From assembly GCA_002968845.1 (NCBI GenBank), contig PVBG01000036.1, positions 1 through 42,070 of the forward strand: a DNA stretch of 42,070 nt, in the 5' to 3' direction. This DNA comes from Neorhizobium tomejilense (GTDB taxonomy: Bacteria; Pseudomonadota; Alphaproteobacteria; Rhizobiales; Rhizobiaceae). Both the position numbers and the translations under genes were made by a program. The notes below the pieces were generated by a model. The model did no database searches. It saw only the letters and a list, made by a program, of their open reading frames with translations, and had not been told where the DNA came from. Shown here one piece after another: positions 1 to 7,773 of this stretch; position 1 is the stretch's first letter; each line of letters starts with the position of its first letter.

Positions 1-68
1 GGCACCCATTGCCCGCCGATGAACATGCCCCTGACGGAGGGGGTGGGGGACGTGACGACATCAAGCAT
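1..68 (-). CDS. aldehyde dehydrogenase N-terminus (partial, runs off left edge)
   Basis: An ATG at 68-66 opens a minus-strand frame that stays open to base 1 and reads MLDVVTSPTPSVRGMFIGGQWV. The FIGGQWV segment is the usual first beta-strand motif of NAD(P)-dependent aldehyde dehydrogenases. A GGAG ribosome-binding site (77-80) lies 8 bases before the ATG. The start is 12 bases downstream of the livF-like stop codon, so this should be the last visible gene of the transporter operon. Only 22 residues are visible, so the family call rests on that short motif and on a second aldehyde dehydrogenase at the head of the same operon. Confidence 0.55.
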   Translation of the reverse strand, partial: MLDVVTSPTPSVRGMFIGGQWV

Positions 69-80
69 AATGCAATCTCC

Positions 81-1424
81 TCAGTTGCGGTTGGGATCGT
101 GGCGCCATGCCCGAGCGCGGGCGGCGGCTTCCTCGATCTCTTTCAGGACGGATTTCAGTCGATCCTGGCTGTTGCCCATCTCAAGGGAGGGCGAGGCCGG
201 ATAGGATGGCGGGACGGCGGTGTGGCCGCGCGGCGGCGCGGACGGCATGGCGGTGGCGTGTTCGGCCCGGCTGGCGCGGCTCGCCTCGGCGATGATGTCG
301 CCGAGCGACAGGCCTCCGAGCAGGGCGTCCGCCGCGCCGCGCATGGCGGGGGCAGGGGATGCGACCGGACGAGGGATGGAAGCGGATCCGGCTGGTGTGG
401 GCTGTTCCTCATCCCCCTGCCGGGACCTTCTTCCCGCCTGCGGAGAGAAGGGAGAAGCCGCGGCGTTTCCGTTCCCCCTCGCCCCGCTTGCAGGAAGAGG
501 GTCGCCGAGCGCAGCGGAGGCGGGGTGAGGGGCGGCCGCATCCCGTCGCGCCGCCGTTGGCAGGGCAGCAAGAGCGGCGGCGGCGATATCGGCCGGTGAC
601 GCACCCGATGTCCGTGGCGGGACATGCGTGGGAGTTGTGGAGTGGGCGGGTGTGGACCCAGGCGCAGTTGGCGTCGCCGTACGCGCGCCCGGCCGTTGAC
701 CCGATGCCGAGGCCTTGCCGCCGCCCAGATAGGCGGCCTGCACCGCCGGATCGTTGCGCAGGTCCTGCGCCCGGCCCTCATGGATGATATGGCCATTCTC
801 CAGCAGATAACCCCGGTCGGCGATGGCCAGGCTCTGCTTGGCATTCTGCTCCACGAGCAGGATGCCGATGCCGGTGTCGCGCACCACCTTCAACGCCTGG
901 AACAGCTCCTTGCAAAGCAGGGGGGAAAGACCGAGCGAGGGCTCGTCCAGTGTCAGCAGAGCGGGGTTCGACATCATCGCGCGGCCGATCGCCACCATCT
1001 GCTGCTCGCCGCCGGACATGGTTCGCACGATCTGCCTGCTGCGCTCCTGCAGCTTGGGAAAGAGCCGCAGCACGCGCTCCAGATTGCCGGCCTCTTCGTC
1101 GCGGGCGCGGGGTGCATGGGCTCCGAGCCGCAGGTTTTCGGCAACCGAGAGATCGGCGAAGACACCTCGGCCTTCCGGCACGAGAGCGATGCCTTCGTCG
1201 ACGATCCTGTTGGCGGCAAGCCCCAGTATATCGCGGCCCTGCATGGTGATCGTGCCGGTCGCGCGGCCCTCGCAGATGCCGGAGACGGCCTTGAGAAGGG
1301 TGGATTTGCCGGCGCCATTGGCGCCCAGGATGACCACGATCTCGCCCCGGCCGACTTTGAGCGATGCGCCTTCCAGCGCACGGTGCTGGCCGTAGGAGAC
1401 AGACAGTCCCTTCACCTCAAGCAT
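81..1424 (-). CDS. LivF-like ABC transporter ATP-binding protein with long C-terminal tail
   Basis: This is the second ATPase of a branched-chain amino acid/aromatic acid (HAAT) type importer. Residues 1 to about 235 form a complete LivF domain: Walker A GANGAGKST (34-42), signature MSGGEQQ, Walker B LLTLDEPS and the switch-region LLVEQN. LivF proteins normally end soon after a segment like the AAYLGG seen here. This protein continues for about 210 more residues rich in Ala, Pro, Ser, Thr and Arg, ending in a charged helix-like segment (SQDRLKSVLKEIEEAAARARAW). Part of the tail is encoded by a palindromic repeat (404-532). The ATG at 1424 overlaps the end of the livG-like gene by 8 bases, so the two are probably translationally coupled. 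The ATPase call is secure; the role of the tail is unknown. Confidence 0.9.
   Translation of the reverse strand: MLEVKGLSVSYGQHRALEGASLKVGRGEIVVILGANGAGKSTLLKAVSGICEGRATGTITMQGRDILGLAANRIVDEGIALVPEGRGVFADLSVAENLRLGAHAPRARDEEAGNLERVLRLFPKLQERSRQIVRTMSGGEQQMVAIGRAMMSNPALLTLDEPSLGLSPLLCKELFQALKVVRDTGIGILLVEQNAKQSLAIADRGYLLENGHIIHEGRAQDLRNDPAVQAAYLGGGKASASGQRPGARTATPTAPGSTPAHSTTPTHVPPRTSGASPADIAAAALAALPTAARRDAAAPHPASAALGDPLPASGARGNGNAAASPFSPQAGRRSRQGDEEQPTPAGSASIPRPVASPAPAMRGAADALLGGLSLGDIIAEASRASRAEHATAMPSAPPRGHTAVPPSYPASPSLEMGNSQDRLKSVLKEIEEAAARARAWRHDPNRN
404..532. repeat. RIME-like mosaic palindromic repeat inside the livF-like gene
   Basis: Two strong inverted repeats lie side by side. The first has arms CCTTCTTCCCGC (426-437) and GCGGAGAGAAGG (440-451), loop CT, with one mismatch and one wobble in 12 pairs. 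The second has arms CCCCTCGCCCCGC (475-487) and GCGGGGTGAGGGG (520-532), 13 pairs with one wobble. Composition and architecture, with CCTTCT/AGAAGG and CCCCTC/GAGGGG arms, resemble the mosaic intergenic elements of rhizobia (RIME class). Here the element lies inside an open reading frame and is translated into part of the low-complexity tail. Outer borders are approximate; the flanking CCTCATCCCCCTGCC probably belongs to the element. Confidence 0.65.
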
Positions 1425-2148
1425 CGTCGTCGTCTCCCAGATAGGCGCGGATCACGGCGGCGTCGGACAGGACTTCGGCAGGGGTTCCCTCGGCGATCTT
1501 GGTGCCGGCGGCCATGACGACGCAGCGGTCGCAGAGCGAGCGGATCGCATCCATCACATGTTCGACGAGGATAACCGTCCGGCCTTCGTCGCGCAGGCCG
1601 CGGATCAGGCGGATTCCCTCCTCCAGCTCGGTCGGGTTGAGACCGGCAAGCCATTCGTCCAGCAGCACGACGCCCGGCTCTCCGGCGAGCACGCGGGCCA
1701 GTTCGACGCGCTTGGTGTCGATATAGGTCAGTTGCCCCACCATCATATGGCCGCGGCCGGCCAGGCCCACCTTTTCCAGCATGGCCTCGGCGACCGCATC
1801 CGCCTCATGACCCCAATGGCGGCGATGGCCGAAGACTGCGCCGGCCTTGACGTTTTGCAGCACGGTCATGGAGGGCAACAGGCGCACAAGCTGGAAGGTG
1901 CGCGCCACGCCGCGCCGCGCGATATCCTGCGCGGCCAGATGGGTGATGGGTTGCCCCCGCAGGCTGATCGCCCCCGAGGTGACGGGAAAGGCGCCGGAAA
2001 TCAGGTTCAGCGTGGTCGATTTTCCCGAGCCGTTCGGCCCGATCAGGCCCAGCACCTGATGTTCGGTCACGTCGAAATCCATGCGGTTGACGGCCACCAG
2101 ACCGCCGAAGCGCTTGGTCACGCCGCGAAGGGATAGCAGCGCGCTCAT
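1417..2148 (-). CDS. LivG-like ABC transporter ATP-binding protein
   Basis: First ATPase of the HAAT-type importer, 243 residues, a normal LivG length. Walker A GPNGSGKST is at 37-45, Walker B is VVLLDEWLAGLNPTE and the H-loop is VILVEHVMD. The usual signature LSYGQQ is replaced by LTYIDTKRVELARVL, and the Walker B Pro by Trp, so the nucleotide-sandwich motif is atypical. I chose the ATG at 2148 because it forms an ATGA overlap with the stop of the livM-like gene; the open frame extends further upstream but only as antisense-like sequence inside livM. It acts at the inner membrane with the LivF-, LivH-, LivM- and LivK-like products. Confidence 0.9.
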   Translation of the reverse strand: MSALLSLRGVTKRFGGLVAVNRMDFDVTEHQVLGLIGPNGSGKSTTLNLISGAFPVTSGAISLRGQPITHLAAQDIARRGVARTFQLVRLLPSMTVLQNVKAGAVFGHRRHWGHEADAVAEAMLEKVGLAGRGHMMVGQLTYIDTKRVELARVLAGEPGVVLLDEWLAGLNPTELEEGIRLIRGLRDEGRTVILVEHVMDAIRSLCDRCVVMAAGTKIAEGTPAEVLSDAAVIRAYLGDDDDA

Positions 2149-3086
2149 GCATAGCCCTCCGCCGATCGCATTCTCCTGGCTGCCAGGTCGATCAGCCCGA
2201 CAAAACCCTTGGGCAGCAGGTAGACGATGACGAGGAAGCAGACGCCGAGAAGCAAGGTGGTCTGGTTGGGGAACGACACGGAGATCGCCTCCCACAGGAA
2301 GGTGAAGGGGACGACGCCGACAAGCGGTCCCCACAGCCGGCCGGTTCCACCCAGGAGTGCCATGATCACCACCTGGAAGGACAGCATCGGCGAGAAGGCG
2401 AGCGACGGCTCGATATAGACATAACGCGGAGCGAGCATGGCGCCGGTGATGGCGGCCACCGCGCCCGGTACCATGAACAGCAGGATCTTGGCCCGCGCTG
2501 TGTCGATGCCCGAATGCCGCGCAACCGCCTCGTCGTCACCGATGATCCTGAGCGCAAAGCCCAGCCGCGAACGGCCGATCAGCCAGCCCAGCAGCCAGAC
2601 CAGCGCGGCAAGCCCCAGCAGCTGCCAATAGATGTGCATCTCGCCGATCGAGGTCAGCACGTAGATGCCCTTGGTGCCGGAGATGTTCTGGCTCCAGGTG
2701 ATGATCTGGCGCACGAATTCGGCCAGCCCGAGCGTGAAGATCACGAAGTAGACGCCCGACAGGCGCAGTGTCGCCAGGCCGACAAGGGCGGCCATGACGG
2801 CGCCGCTGAGGCCGGCAATCGGCAGCAATGTCCAATAGGGCAGATACTGGATGCCGATGCCTGTCACATAGGTGCCGACGCCGAAAAACGCGGCACTTGC
2901 GAGCGAGATGTAATGGGTCGGCCCGGAAAACAGCGCCCAACTGGTGGCCAGCACCGTATACATGGCAATGGTGACGCCGATGCTCAGGCCATAGGCGCCT
3001 GCCGTCCAGGGGAGGCAGGCCGCAATGGCGAGCGCTATGGCGCACAGCGCCAGATTGCCCCAGTCGCGAGAGGAAAGAGCGCTCAT
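2145..3086 (-). CDS. LivM-like ABC transporter permease
   Basis: Inner-membrane permease of the HAAT-type importer, 313 residues with about eight to ten hydrophobic segments. Family features include the region SLASAAFFGVGTYVTG near residue 60 and the LivHM loop EAVARHSGIDTARAKILLFMVPGAVAAITGA, followed by MALLGGTGRLWGPLVG. The ATG at 3086 overlaps the livH-like stop in an ATGA arrangement, which fixes the start. The protein ends with the TGA overlapping the livG-like ATG. The substrate cannot be read from sequence; the flanking aldehyde dehydrogenases and AraC regulator suggest an aromatic or other carboxylate rather than leucine. Confidence 0.9.
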   Translation of the reverse strand: MSALSSRDWGNLALCAIALAIAACLPWTAGAYGLSIGVTIAMYTVLATSWALFSGPTHYISLASAAFFGVGTYVTGIGIQYLPYWTLLPIAGLSGAVMAALVGLATLRLSGVYFVIFTLGLAEFVRQIITWSQNISGTKGIYVLTSIGEMHIYWQLLGLAALVWLLGWLIGRSRLGFALRIIGDDEAVARHSGIDTARAKILLFMVPGAVAAITGAMLAPRYVYIEPSLAFSPMLSFQVVIMALLGGTGRLWGPLVGVVPFTFLWEAISVSFPNQTTLLLGVCFLVIVYLLPKGFVGLIDLAARRMRSAEGYA

Positions 3087-3949
3087 GTGGTCGGCCTCCC
3101 GAACAGGCCCTGAGGGCGAAACAACAGGATCACGACGAACAGCAGGTAGGCGGCTGCCAATGTCAGGCCGGGATCGATCAGACGGGCGACGAAGGTTTCC
3201 AGGAGACCAAGCAGCAGGGCCGCAACGACCGTGCCGCGCACGTCGCCCACGCCGCCCATGATGACGATCACCAGCGCCTTCAGCGTGAAAATCACGCCCG
3301 TCGAGGCATCGAGGGTGAGGAAGGTCGAGATCAGTGCGCCGCCGGTGGCCGTAACCGCGCCGCCGAGCGCAAAGGCCAGCGCCGCGGTGCGCCGGACATC
3401 GATGCCGACCAGCCGCGCGCTTTCCGGGGCAACCGAGATGGCGCGGATTGTCATGCCGGCCCGGCTGCGGTTGAGCCACAGCCACAGCAGCCCGCAGACG
3501 ACGACAGCCGCCAGAAACGCCGCGACGCGATTGGCGCCGTAGGTATCGCCCAGGATATGGACGGGCTCCGAAAGATAGGAATAGCTGAAATAGTCGCCGC
3601 CGAAAAAGGCCAGCATCAGGCCGACGGCCACGAAGGACAGACCGAAGGTCGTGAGGATGGAATCCACCTCCAGCTGGCCGCGCGATTTGGCACGCTTTAC
3701 CAGCGGGCGCAGGAAAATCAGATAGATCAGCCAGTTCAGCAGAAAGGCGACCGGTGCAACGACGAACACGGTCAGCAGCGGGCTGATCTGGCTTCCGGTC
3801 CATAACCAGAAGGCGACGAACCCCCCGGCCACCAGCATTTCGCCGTTGGCGAGGTTCATGATCCGGGCCATGCCGTATTGCAGGTTCAGGCCCATGGCGA
3901 TCAGCGCATAGGTTCCGCCCAGCAGTAGCCCTGTTATGAGTATGTCCAT
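3083..3949 (-). CDS. LivH-like ABC transporter permease
   Basis: Second inner-membrane permease of the HAAT-type importer, 288 residues. The N-terminus MDILITGLLLGGTYALIAMG, then NLQYGMARIMNLANGEMLV, is typical LivH. The loop RAISVAPESARLVGIDVRRT precedes FALGGAVTATGGAL and the C-terminal IMGGVGDVRGTVVAALLLG. I chose the ATG at 3949, not the upstream in-frame codons, because it gives the standard LivH start and a GGGGA-like ribosome site precedes it. The gene follows the livK-like gene after 65 bases that contain a stable hairpin (3974-4000). Confidence 0.9.
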   Translation of the reverse strand: MDILITGLLLGGTYALIAMGLNLQYGMARIMNLANGEMLVAGGFVAFWLWTGSQISPLLTVFVVAPVAFLLNWLIYLIFLRPLVKRAKSRGQLEVDSILTTFGLSFVAVGLMLAFFGGDYFSYSYLSEPVHILGDTYGANRVAAFLAAVVVCGLLWLWLNRSRAGMTIRAISVAPESARLVGIDVRRTAALAFALGGAVTATGGALISTFLTLDASTGVIFTLKALVIVIMGGVGDVRGTVVAALLLGLLETFVARLIDPGLTLAAAYLLFVVILLFRPQGLFGRPTT

Positions 3950-3973
3950 GCCATTCCCCGGCTTGAAAGATGC

Positions 3974-4000
3974 CCCGGAATCCGGCTTGCGGATCCCGGG
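3974..4000 (-). terminator. stem-loop between livK- and livH-like genes
   Basis: Arms CCCGGAATCCG (3974-3984) and CGGATCCCGGG (3990-4000) pair over 11 positions, with one G-U pair in the minus-strand RNA, around a 5-base loop. No U-tract follows. It lies just after the binding-protein stop, where such hairpins usually protect the 3' end of the binding-protein message or cause partial termination. That role is inferred from position. Confidence 0.6.
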
Positions 4001-4014
4001 AATGCCTGTTGCTT

Positions 4015-5217
4015 TTACTTCCAGGCGGCTTTTTTCTTCACGTCGACAGCGCCGTCGCGACCGGTGGAGGCCACGCCCTTGAACACGCCGCCCTGCCACT
4101 GGCCGACCGTCCAGAACGAGGGGTTGTTGTTATGTCCGTCGAACTTGATCGGGCCGATCACGGTGTCGAAGCTGTTGGCCTTGATGTGCTTGATGATGGC
4201 GGCATTGTCGAAGGAACCGACAGCCTCGATCGACTTTTCCAGGACCTGGAAAGACGAGTAGACCATGGCGCTCGCCCAATAGTCCGGCTTGGCGCCCGTG
4301 ACCTCTTCGTGGCGTTTGGCATAGGCCTTGAAGGCCTCTCCGTCGGCATTGACACCGCCGATGCCCAGCACACCGTCGACCGCCGTGCGGAACCGGCCCG
4401 CATAGGCCGGGAATGCCGTGGCGACGGCGGTGAAGAATGCACCGACCTTGAGATCTTCGACAATTGCCTGTTCGGTCAGGGCGAAGGTGTCTGGCGGATA
4501 GGACCAGGCAATGAAGGCATCCGGAGCGGCGGCCTTGGCGGCCTTCATGACCGGCGACAGGTCCTGGGTGCCGAGCGGATAGGACGTCTCGTAAACCAGC
4601 TCGAAGCCGGCTTTCTTGAAGGCGGGTTTTGCCTCGTTCATCAGTTCGATGCCGAAGGCGTCCGCGACGTTGACCATGGCGAGCTTCTTGCCGATGTCGC
4701 CCCGGTCGCGAAGCTTGACCATCGTGTCCACCACACCCTGCACCACCGGCTTGGCGCCGCCAAGCGTGATGAAGACGTTGGGAAACTGAGCGGATAGGGC
4801 ATCGGCCTTGTCGGTGGTCGCCGTCGAGGTGATCATCGGCAGGCCGTAGCGTGCGTAGATCGGTGCGGCGGCCAGGTTGAGCCCGGTCGAATAGGGCGGC
4901 AGCACGATCTTTGCCTTGTCCTGGTCGACGAGACGCTGCACGGCCTTGATGGTTTCGCCCGGATTGGTCTGGTCGTCGTATTCGATGGCTTCGAGCTTGT
5001 AGGTCTTGCCGCCGACCCTCAGGCCGCCGCGACCGTTCACGTCGTTGATCCAAAGCTTGACGTTCGGCCAGTAGCTGACCGCCGCCCCGCCGGCCAGAGG
5101 CCCGGTTTTGGGCGCAACGGCGCCGACCTTCAAAACCTCCTGCGCCATGGCCGGAGCTCCGGCCACGCCGGCTGCAAGCGCCAAGGCGGCCAGCCGGGTA
5201 AATGTCCTGCGTTTCAT
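4015..5217 (-). CDS. LivK-like periplasmic substrate-binding protein
   Basis: Periplasmic binding protein of the HAAT-type importer (Peripla_BP_6 family), 400 residues. A signal peptide is visible: basic start MKRRTFTR, hydrophobic core, probable cleavage after AMA at residue 25. The mature part begins EVLKVGAVAPKTGPLAGG, the usual first strand of this fold. The start at 5217 is supported by GGAGGAG a few bases upstream; an in-frame ATG eight codons earlier overlaps that ribosome site and is less likely. It is the second gene of the operon, 44 bases after the aldehyde dehydrogenase. The ligand is unknown. Confidence 0.9.
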   Translation of the reverse strand: MKRRTFTRLAALALAAGVAGAPAMAQEVLKVGAVAPKTGPLAGGAAVSYWPNVKLWINDVNGRGGLRVGGKTYKLEAIEYDDQTNPGETIKAVQRLVDQDKAKIVLPPYSTGLNLAAAPIYARYGLPMITSTATTDKADALSAQFPNVFITLGGAKPVVQGVVDTMVKLRDRGDIGKKLAMVNVADAFGIELMNEAKPAFKKAGFELVYETSYPLGTQDLSPVMKAAKAAAPDAFIAWSYPPDTFALTEQAIVEDLKVGAFFTAVATAFPAYAGRFRTAVDGVLGIGGVNADGEAFKAYAKRHEEVTGAKPDYWASAMVYSSFQVLEKSIEAVGSFDNAAIIKHIKANSFDTVIGPIKFDGHNNNPSFWTVGQWQGGVFKGVASTGRDGAVDVKKKAAWK

Positions 5218-5261
5218 TCTCTTCTCCTCCCGTTGTTGCATGCTAAGTCCGTGTGACGGGC

Positions 5262-6707
5262 TCATCCGACCTGGTCGGGCAGGTCCCGTTCGGTCATCCA
5301 CTGGATTTCGGTGAACTCCTCGATCACCGCCCTCCCGCCAAAGCGGCCGTAACCGCTTGCCTTCACGCCCCCGTAGGGCATCGTCGGATCGTCGCAGACG
5401 GTCGTCCCGTTGATATGCACCGCCCCGACTTCTATCCGCCGCGCGATTTGCCGTGCGCGCGGCAGATCGACCCCGAAGACTGCGGCTGTCAGGCCGTATT
5501 CCGTATCGTTGGCAACGGTCACCGCCTCGTCGGCATCCGCCACCCGAACCACGCCGACCACCGGGCCGAAGGTCTCTTCCTCGTAGATCCGCATGCCGTA
5601 GGCGACATGGTCGAGTATGGTCGGCTGTATCAGCGTGCCGGCATTCTTTCCGCCCGTGACCAGCACCGCACCCTTGGCCAGGGCATCGTCGACCAGACCG
5701 TGGAGGCGCGCCGCGGCCTCCGGACTGATGACGTGGCCGTAGAGCGGCTGGCCGGTGGCCGGATCGCCGCACAGCCGGTCGGCCTCCACTTTCAGCCGCG
5801 CAATGAAGCTGTCGGCCAGGCTTTCCTCGACGATGATCCGGTCCGTCGACATGCAGACCTGGCCCTGGTTGAAGAAAGCGCCGTGGGCGACCGCCCTGGC
5901 GGCTCCGTCCAGATCCGCATCGGCGAGCACGACCGACGATGCCTTGCCGGAGAGTTCCAGCAGGCAACGCTTGAGATGCCGCGCCGCCATCTCGGCGATC
6001 TGCCTGCCGACCCGGGTCGAACCGGTGAAATTCACGCGCCGCACGGCCGGATGGGCAATCAGCGCTTCGACCACATCATGGGCATCCTCGGGCGCGCTGC
6101 TCACATAGTTCAGCACACCGTCCGGCAGGCCCGCGTCGATCAGGATCTGTGCCACGGTCTCGTGCACCTTGGGGCAAAGCTCCGAGCCCTTCAGCACCAC
6201 CGTGTTGCCGAGCGCCATCGGCGCTGCAACCGCCCGGACGGCCAGGGCCACCGCCGCATTCCATGGCGCAAGCCCCAGGACCACGCCGGCCGGCCGACGG
6301 ATCAGGCGGTAGCGCACGCCCGGCGGCCCGCCTTCCACCTCGTCGTCGCGGATGGCATCGACGAGGCTCGCAGCCTGACGCAGGGTCGCCTGGGCAACCT
6401 CGACATTGAAGCGGACCCATTCGGGGGTTGCGCCGACCTCGAGGTGAGCGATCGCACACAAACTGTCGACGCGTTCCATCAGCATGTCCGCCCCCCGCAA
6501 GAGCAGTGCCGAGCGCTCCTGCGGTCGAAGGCCGGACCAGGCCGGAAAGGCTCCGGCCGCAGCATCGGCGGCGGCTTCCGCTTCCGTCGCACCGAAGGCC
6601 GCGGCCTGCGTCAACACCGTTCCCGTGGCCATGTCGCGGCGTTCGTAACTGCGCTCATCCAGCGCGGAAACGGACGCTCCACCGACGATACCCCTAGCTA
6701 CGAACAT
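5262..6707 (-). CDS. aldehyde dehydrogenase (aromatic-aldehyde type)
   Basis: NAD(P)-dependent oxidation of an aldehyde to a carboxylate, 481 residues. Conserved features in order: APWNAAVALAVRAVA, the VNFTGSTRVG nucleotide-site segment, LELSGK with the catalytic-base Glu, FFNQGQVCMS with the nucleophilic Cys, EETFGPVVGVV, and the C-terminal PYGGVKASGYGRFGG. The ending resembles salicylaldehyde/vanillin dehydrogenases more than betaine or succinate-semialdehyde types. The ATG at 6707 follows GGGAGGA; a TTG four codons upstream overlaps that site and is less likely. It heads the operon with the HAAT transporter, so an aromatic aldehyde or its acid is a plausible substrate (inference). Confidence 0.88.
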   Translation of the reverse strand: MFVARGIVGGASVSALDERSYERRDMATGTVLTQAAAFGATEAEAAADAAAGAFPAWSGLRPQERSALLLRGADMLMERVDSLCAIAHLEVGATPEWVRFNVEVAQATLRQAASLVDAIRDDEVEGGPPGVRYRLIRRPAGVVLGLAPWNAAVALAVRAVAAPMALGNTVVLKGSELCPKVHETVAQILIDAGLPDGVLNYVSSAPEDAHDVVEALIAHPAVRRVNFTGSTRVGRQIAEMAARHLKRCLLELSGKASSVVLADADLDGAARAVAHGAFFNQGQVCMSTDRIIVEESLADSFIARLKVEADRLCGDPATGQPLYGHVISPEAAARLHGLVDDALAKGAVLVTGGKNAGTLIQPTILDHVAYGMRIYEEETFGPVVGVVRVADADEAVTVANDTEYGLTAAVFGVDLPRARQIARRIEVGAVHINGTTVCDDPTMPYGGVKASGYGRFGGRAVIEEFTEIQWMTERDLPDQVG

Positions 6708-6764
6708 GCGTCCTCCCAAACGGCCGTTCGTTGATCCTCCCGCAGCCCGTCTTGTTATTTTTTC

Positions 6765-6779
6765 AGGGTTACGAGCCCT
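6765..6779. promoter_or_regulatory. imperfect inverted repeat between divergent operon and AraC gene
   Basis: The 15-mer AGGGTTACGAGCCCT has six-base arms with one unmatched pair. It lies in the 142-base intergenic region shared by the aldehyde dehydrogenase/transporter operon and the divergent AraC regulator. A regulator-binding role is only positional inference. A TTGACA follows at 6787-6792, but no convincing -10 element stands at the right distance on that strand. Confidence 0.3.
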
Positions 6780-6849
6780 ATTTTGATTGACATCGCCGCA
6801 GAGTAAATGACGTTCTGTGGGAATGTATTTCCTCGTTGTGGGATTTTAG

Positions 6850-7773
6850 ATGCCCGACCGTAAACGGCTTTCGCCCAGCCCCGCCCCGCGGCCGGAAGCA
6901 CCTGTTCGCGCAGAGCGGTTCCGGGCAGCGCTGCAGACGCGCGTGCTCGGCCGGGCGGGTCTTGGCGACGCGGAAAACTTCCGGGCGCTGATCCTCGAAA
7001 AGGGCGAGGCGGCCCTGCGCGACGGGGATGAGCTGGTTCTTCCCCTGTCCGGTCCGGTCATGGGCTGGATACCGTGGCGGGACGGCATGCGGCTGGAATT
7101 GGGTGCCGGCGCGCAGGGGACCCATCTGCTGCTGGGAGCTTCGACGCTCGACCGGGTCCTGCAGCGCCGGGCGGAAGCATCCCAGCTACGTTTCATGGTG
7201 GAGCGGTCCTCGTTCATGCGTCTGGGTGCCGGCAACAGTGCCAGCGATGCGGTCGCCGCCTGCTTTACCGGCATACTGGCCGAAACCCTGCGCCCGGGCC
7301 CGATGTCGGCGGCCGTGGTGGAATCGCTGCTGCACATTCTGCTCGTCCACCTTCATCGCAACCTGCCGGCCGGTCATGGCGCGGGCGCCCAACCCGGCGC
7401 CCCCAAGACGCTTTCCAGCCAGTTCACCGCATTGGTCGAAAGCCATTTTCGCAAGCACTGGACGGTCGCCCGCTATGCCGGCGAACTCGGCATTTCGCGC
7501 GACCGGCTGAACGACATCTGCCTGCGCGCCTATGGCCGGCCGCCGGCGCGGCTCATCCGCGAACGGCAGCTGATGGAGGCCCGCATCTATCTTGCGAGCT
7601 CGCCCCTGTCGCTGGGGCAGGTCGCCGGTGTCCTCGGTTTTGCCGGTGCCGCTCAGTTCAGCCGGTTTTTCAAGTCGCTGCAGGGCCAATCCCCCGCGCG
7701 CTACCGCCTCGATCTGCGCCGCTTCAGCCCGGTCGATGCGTCAAGCCAGAACGCTCTTCACGCCTGGCCGTGA
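6850..7773 (+). CDS. AraC-family transcriptional regulator
   Basis: The protein has 307 residues with an N-terminal effector-type region related to AraC-binding-like domain 2 proteins. The C-terminal double helix-turn-helix runs from about residue 200: WTVARYAGELGISRDRLNDICLRAYGRPPARLIRERQ, then LGQVAGVLGFAGAAQFSRFFKSLQGQSPARYR. It is divergent from the aldehyde dehydrogenase/HAAT operon and is probably its regulator. Its 3' end overlaps the convergent FAD oxidoreductase gene by 16 bases. A weak GGGA precedes the ATG. Confidence 0.88.
   Translation: MPDRKRLSPSPAPRPEAPVRAERFRAALQTRVLGRAGLGDAENFRALILEKGEAALRDGDELVLPLSGPVMGWIPWRDGMRLELGAGAQGTHLLLGASTLDRVLQRRAEASQLRFMVERSSFMRLGAGNSASDAVAACFTGILAETLRPGPMSAAVVESLLHILLVHLHRNLPAGHGAGAQPGAPKTLSSQFTALVESHFRKHWTVARYAGELGISRDRLNDICLRAYGRPPARLIRERQLMEARIYLASSPLSLGQVAGVLGFAGAAQFSRFFKSLQGQSPARYRLDLRRFSPVDASSQNALHAWP

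Noticed and set aside
81..720. The long LivF tail as a frameshift or readthrough artefact
   Set aside because: The frame ends at a clean stop directly before a ribosome site and the next start, and the last helix looks protein-like; the repeat is instead reported as an insertion candidate.
3083..4099. Longer N-termini for livH-, livM-, livG-, permease- and aminotransferase-like genes
   Set aside because: The extensions translate into Arg-rich or shadow-like sequence; the shorter starts have overlaps (ATGA/TGATG) or good ribosome sites and match family N-termini.
5253..6734. A 493-codon open frame on the plus strand opposite the aldehyde dehydrogenase
   Set aside because: It is the antisense shadow of a clear dehydrogenase gene in high-GC DNA; its protein has no recognisable motif and is rich in His, Arg and Gly as expected of such shadows.
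6787..6815. TTGACA as a sigma70 promoter for the AraC gene
   Set aside because: No acceptable -10 hexamer lies 16-18 bases downstream; nearby AT-rich stretches are at 10 or 20 bases.
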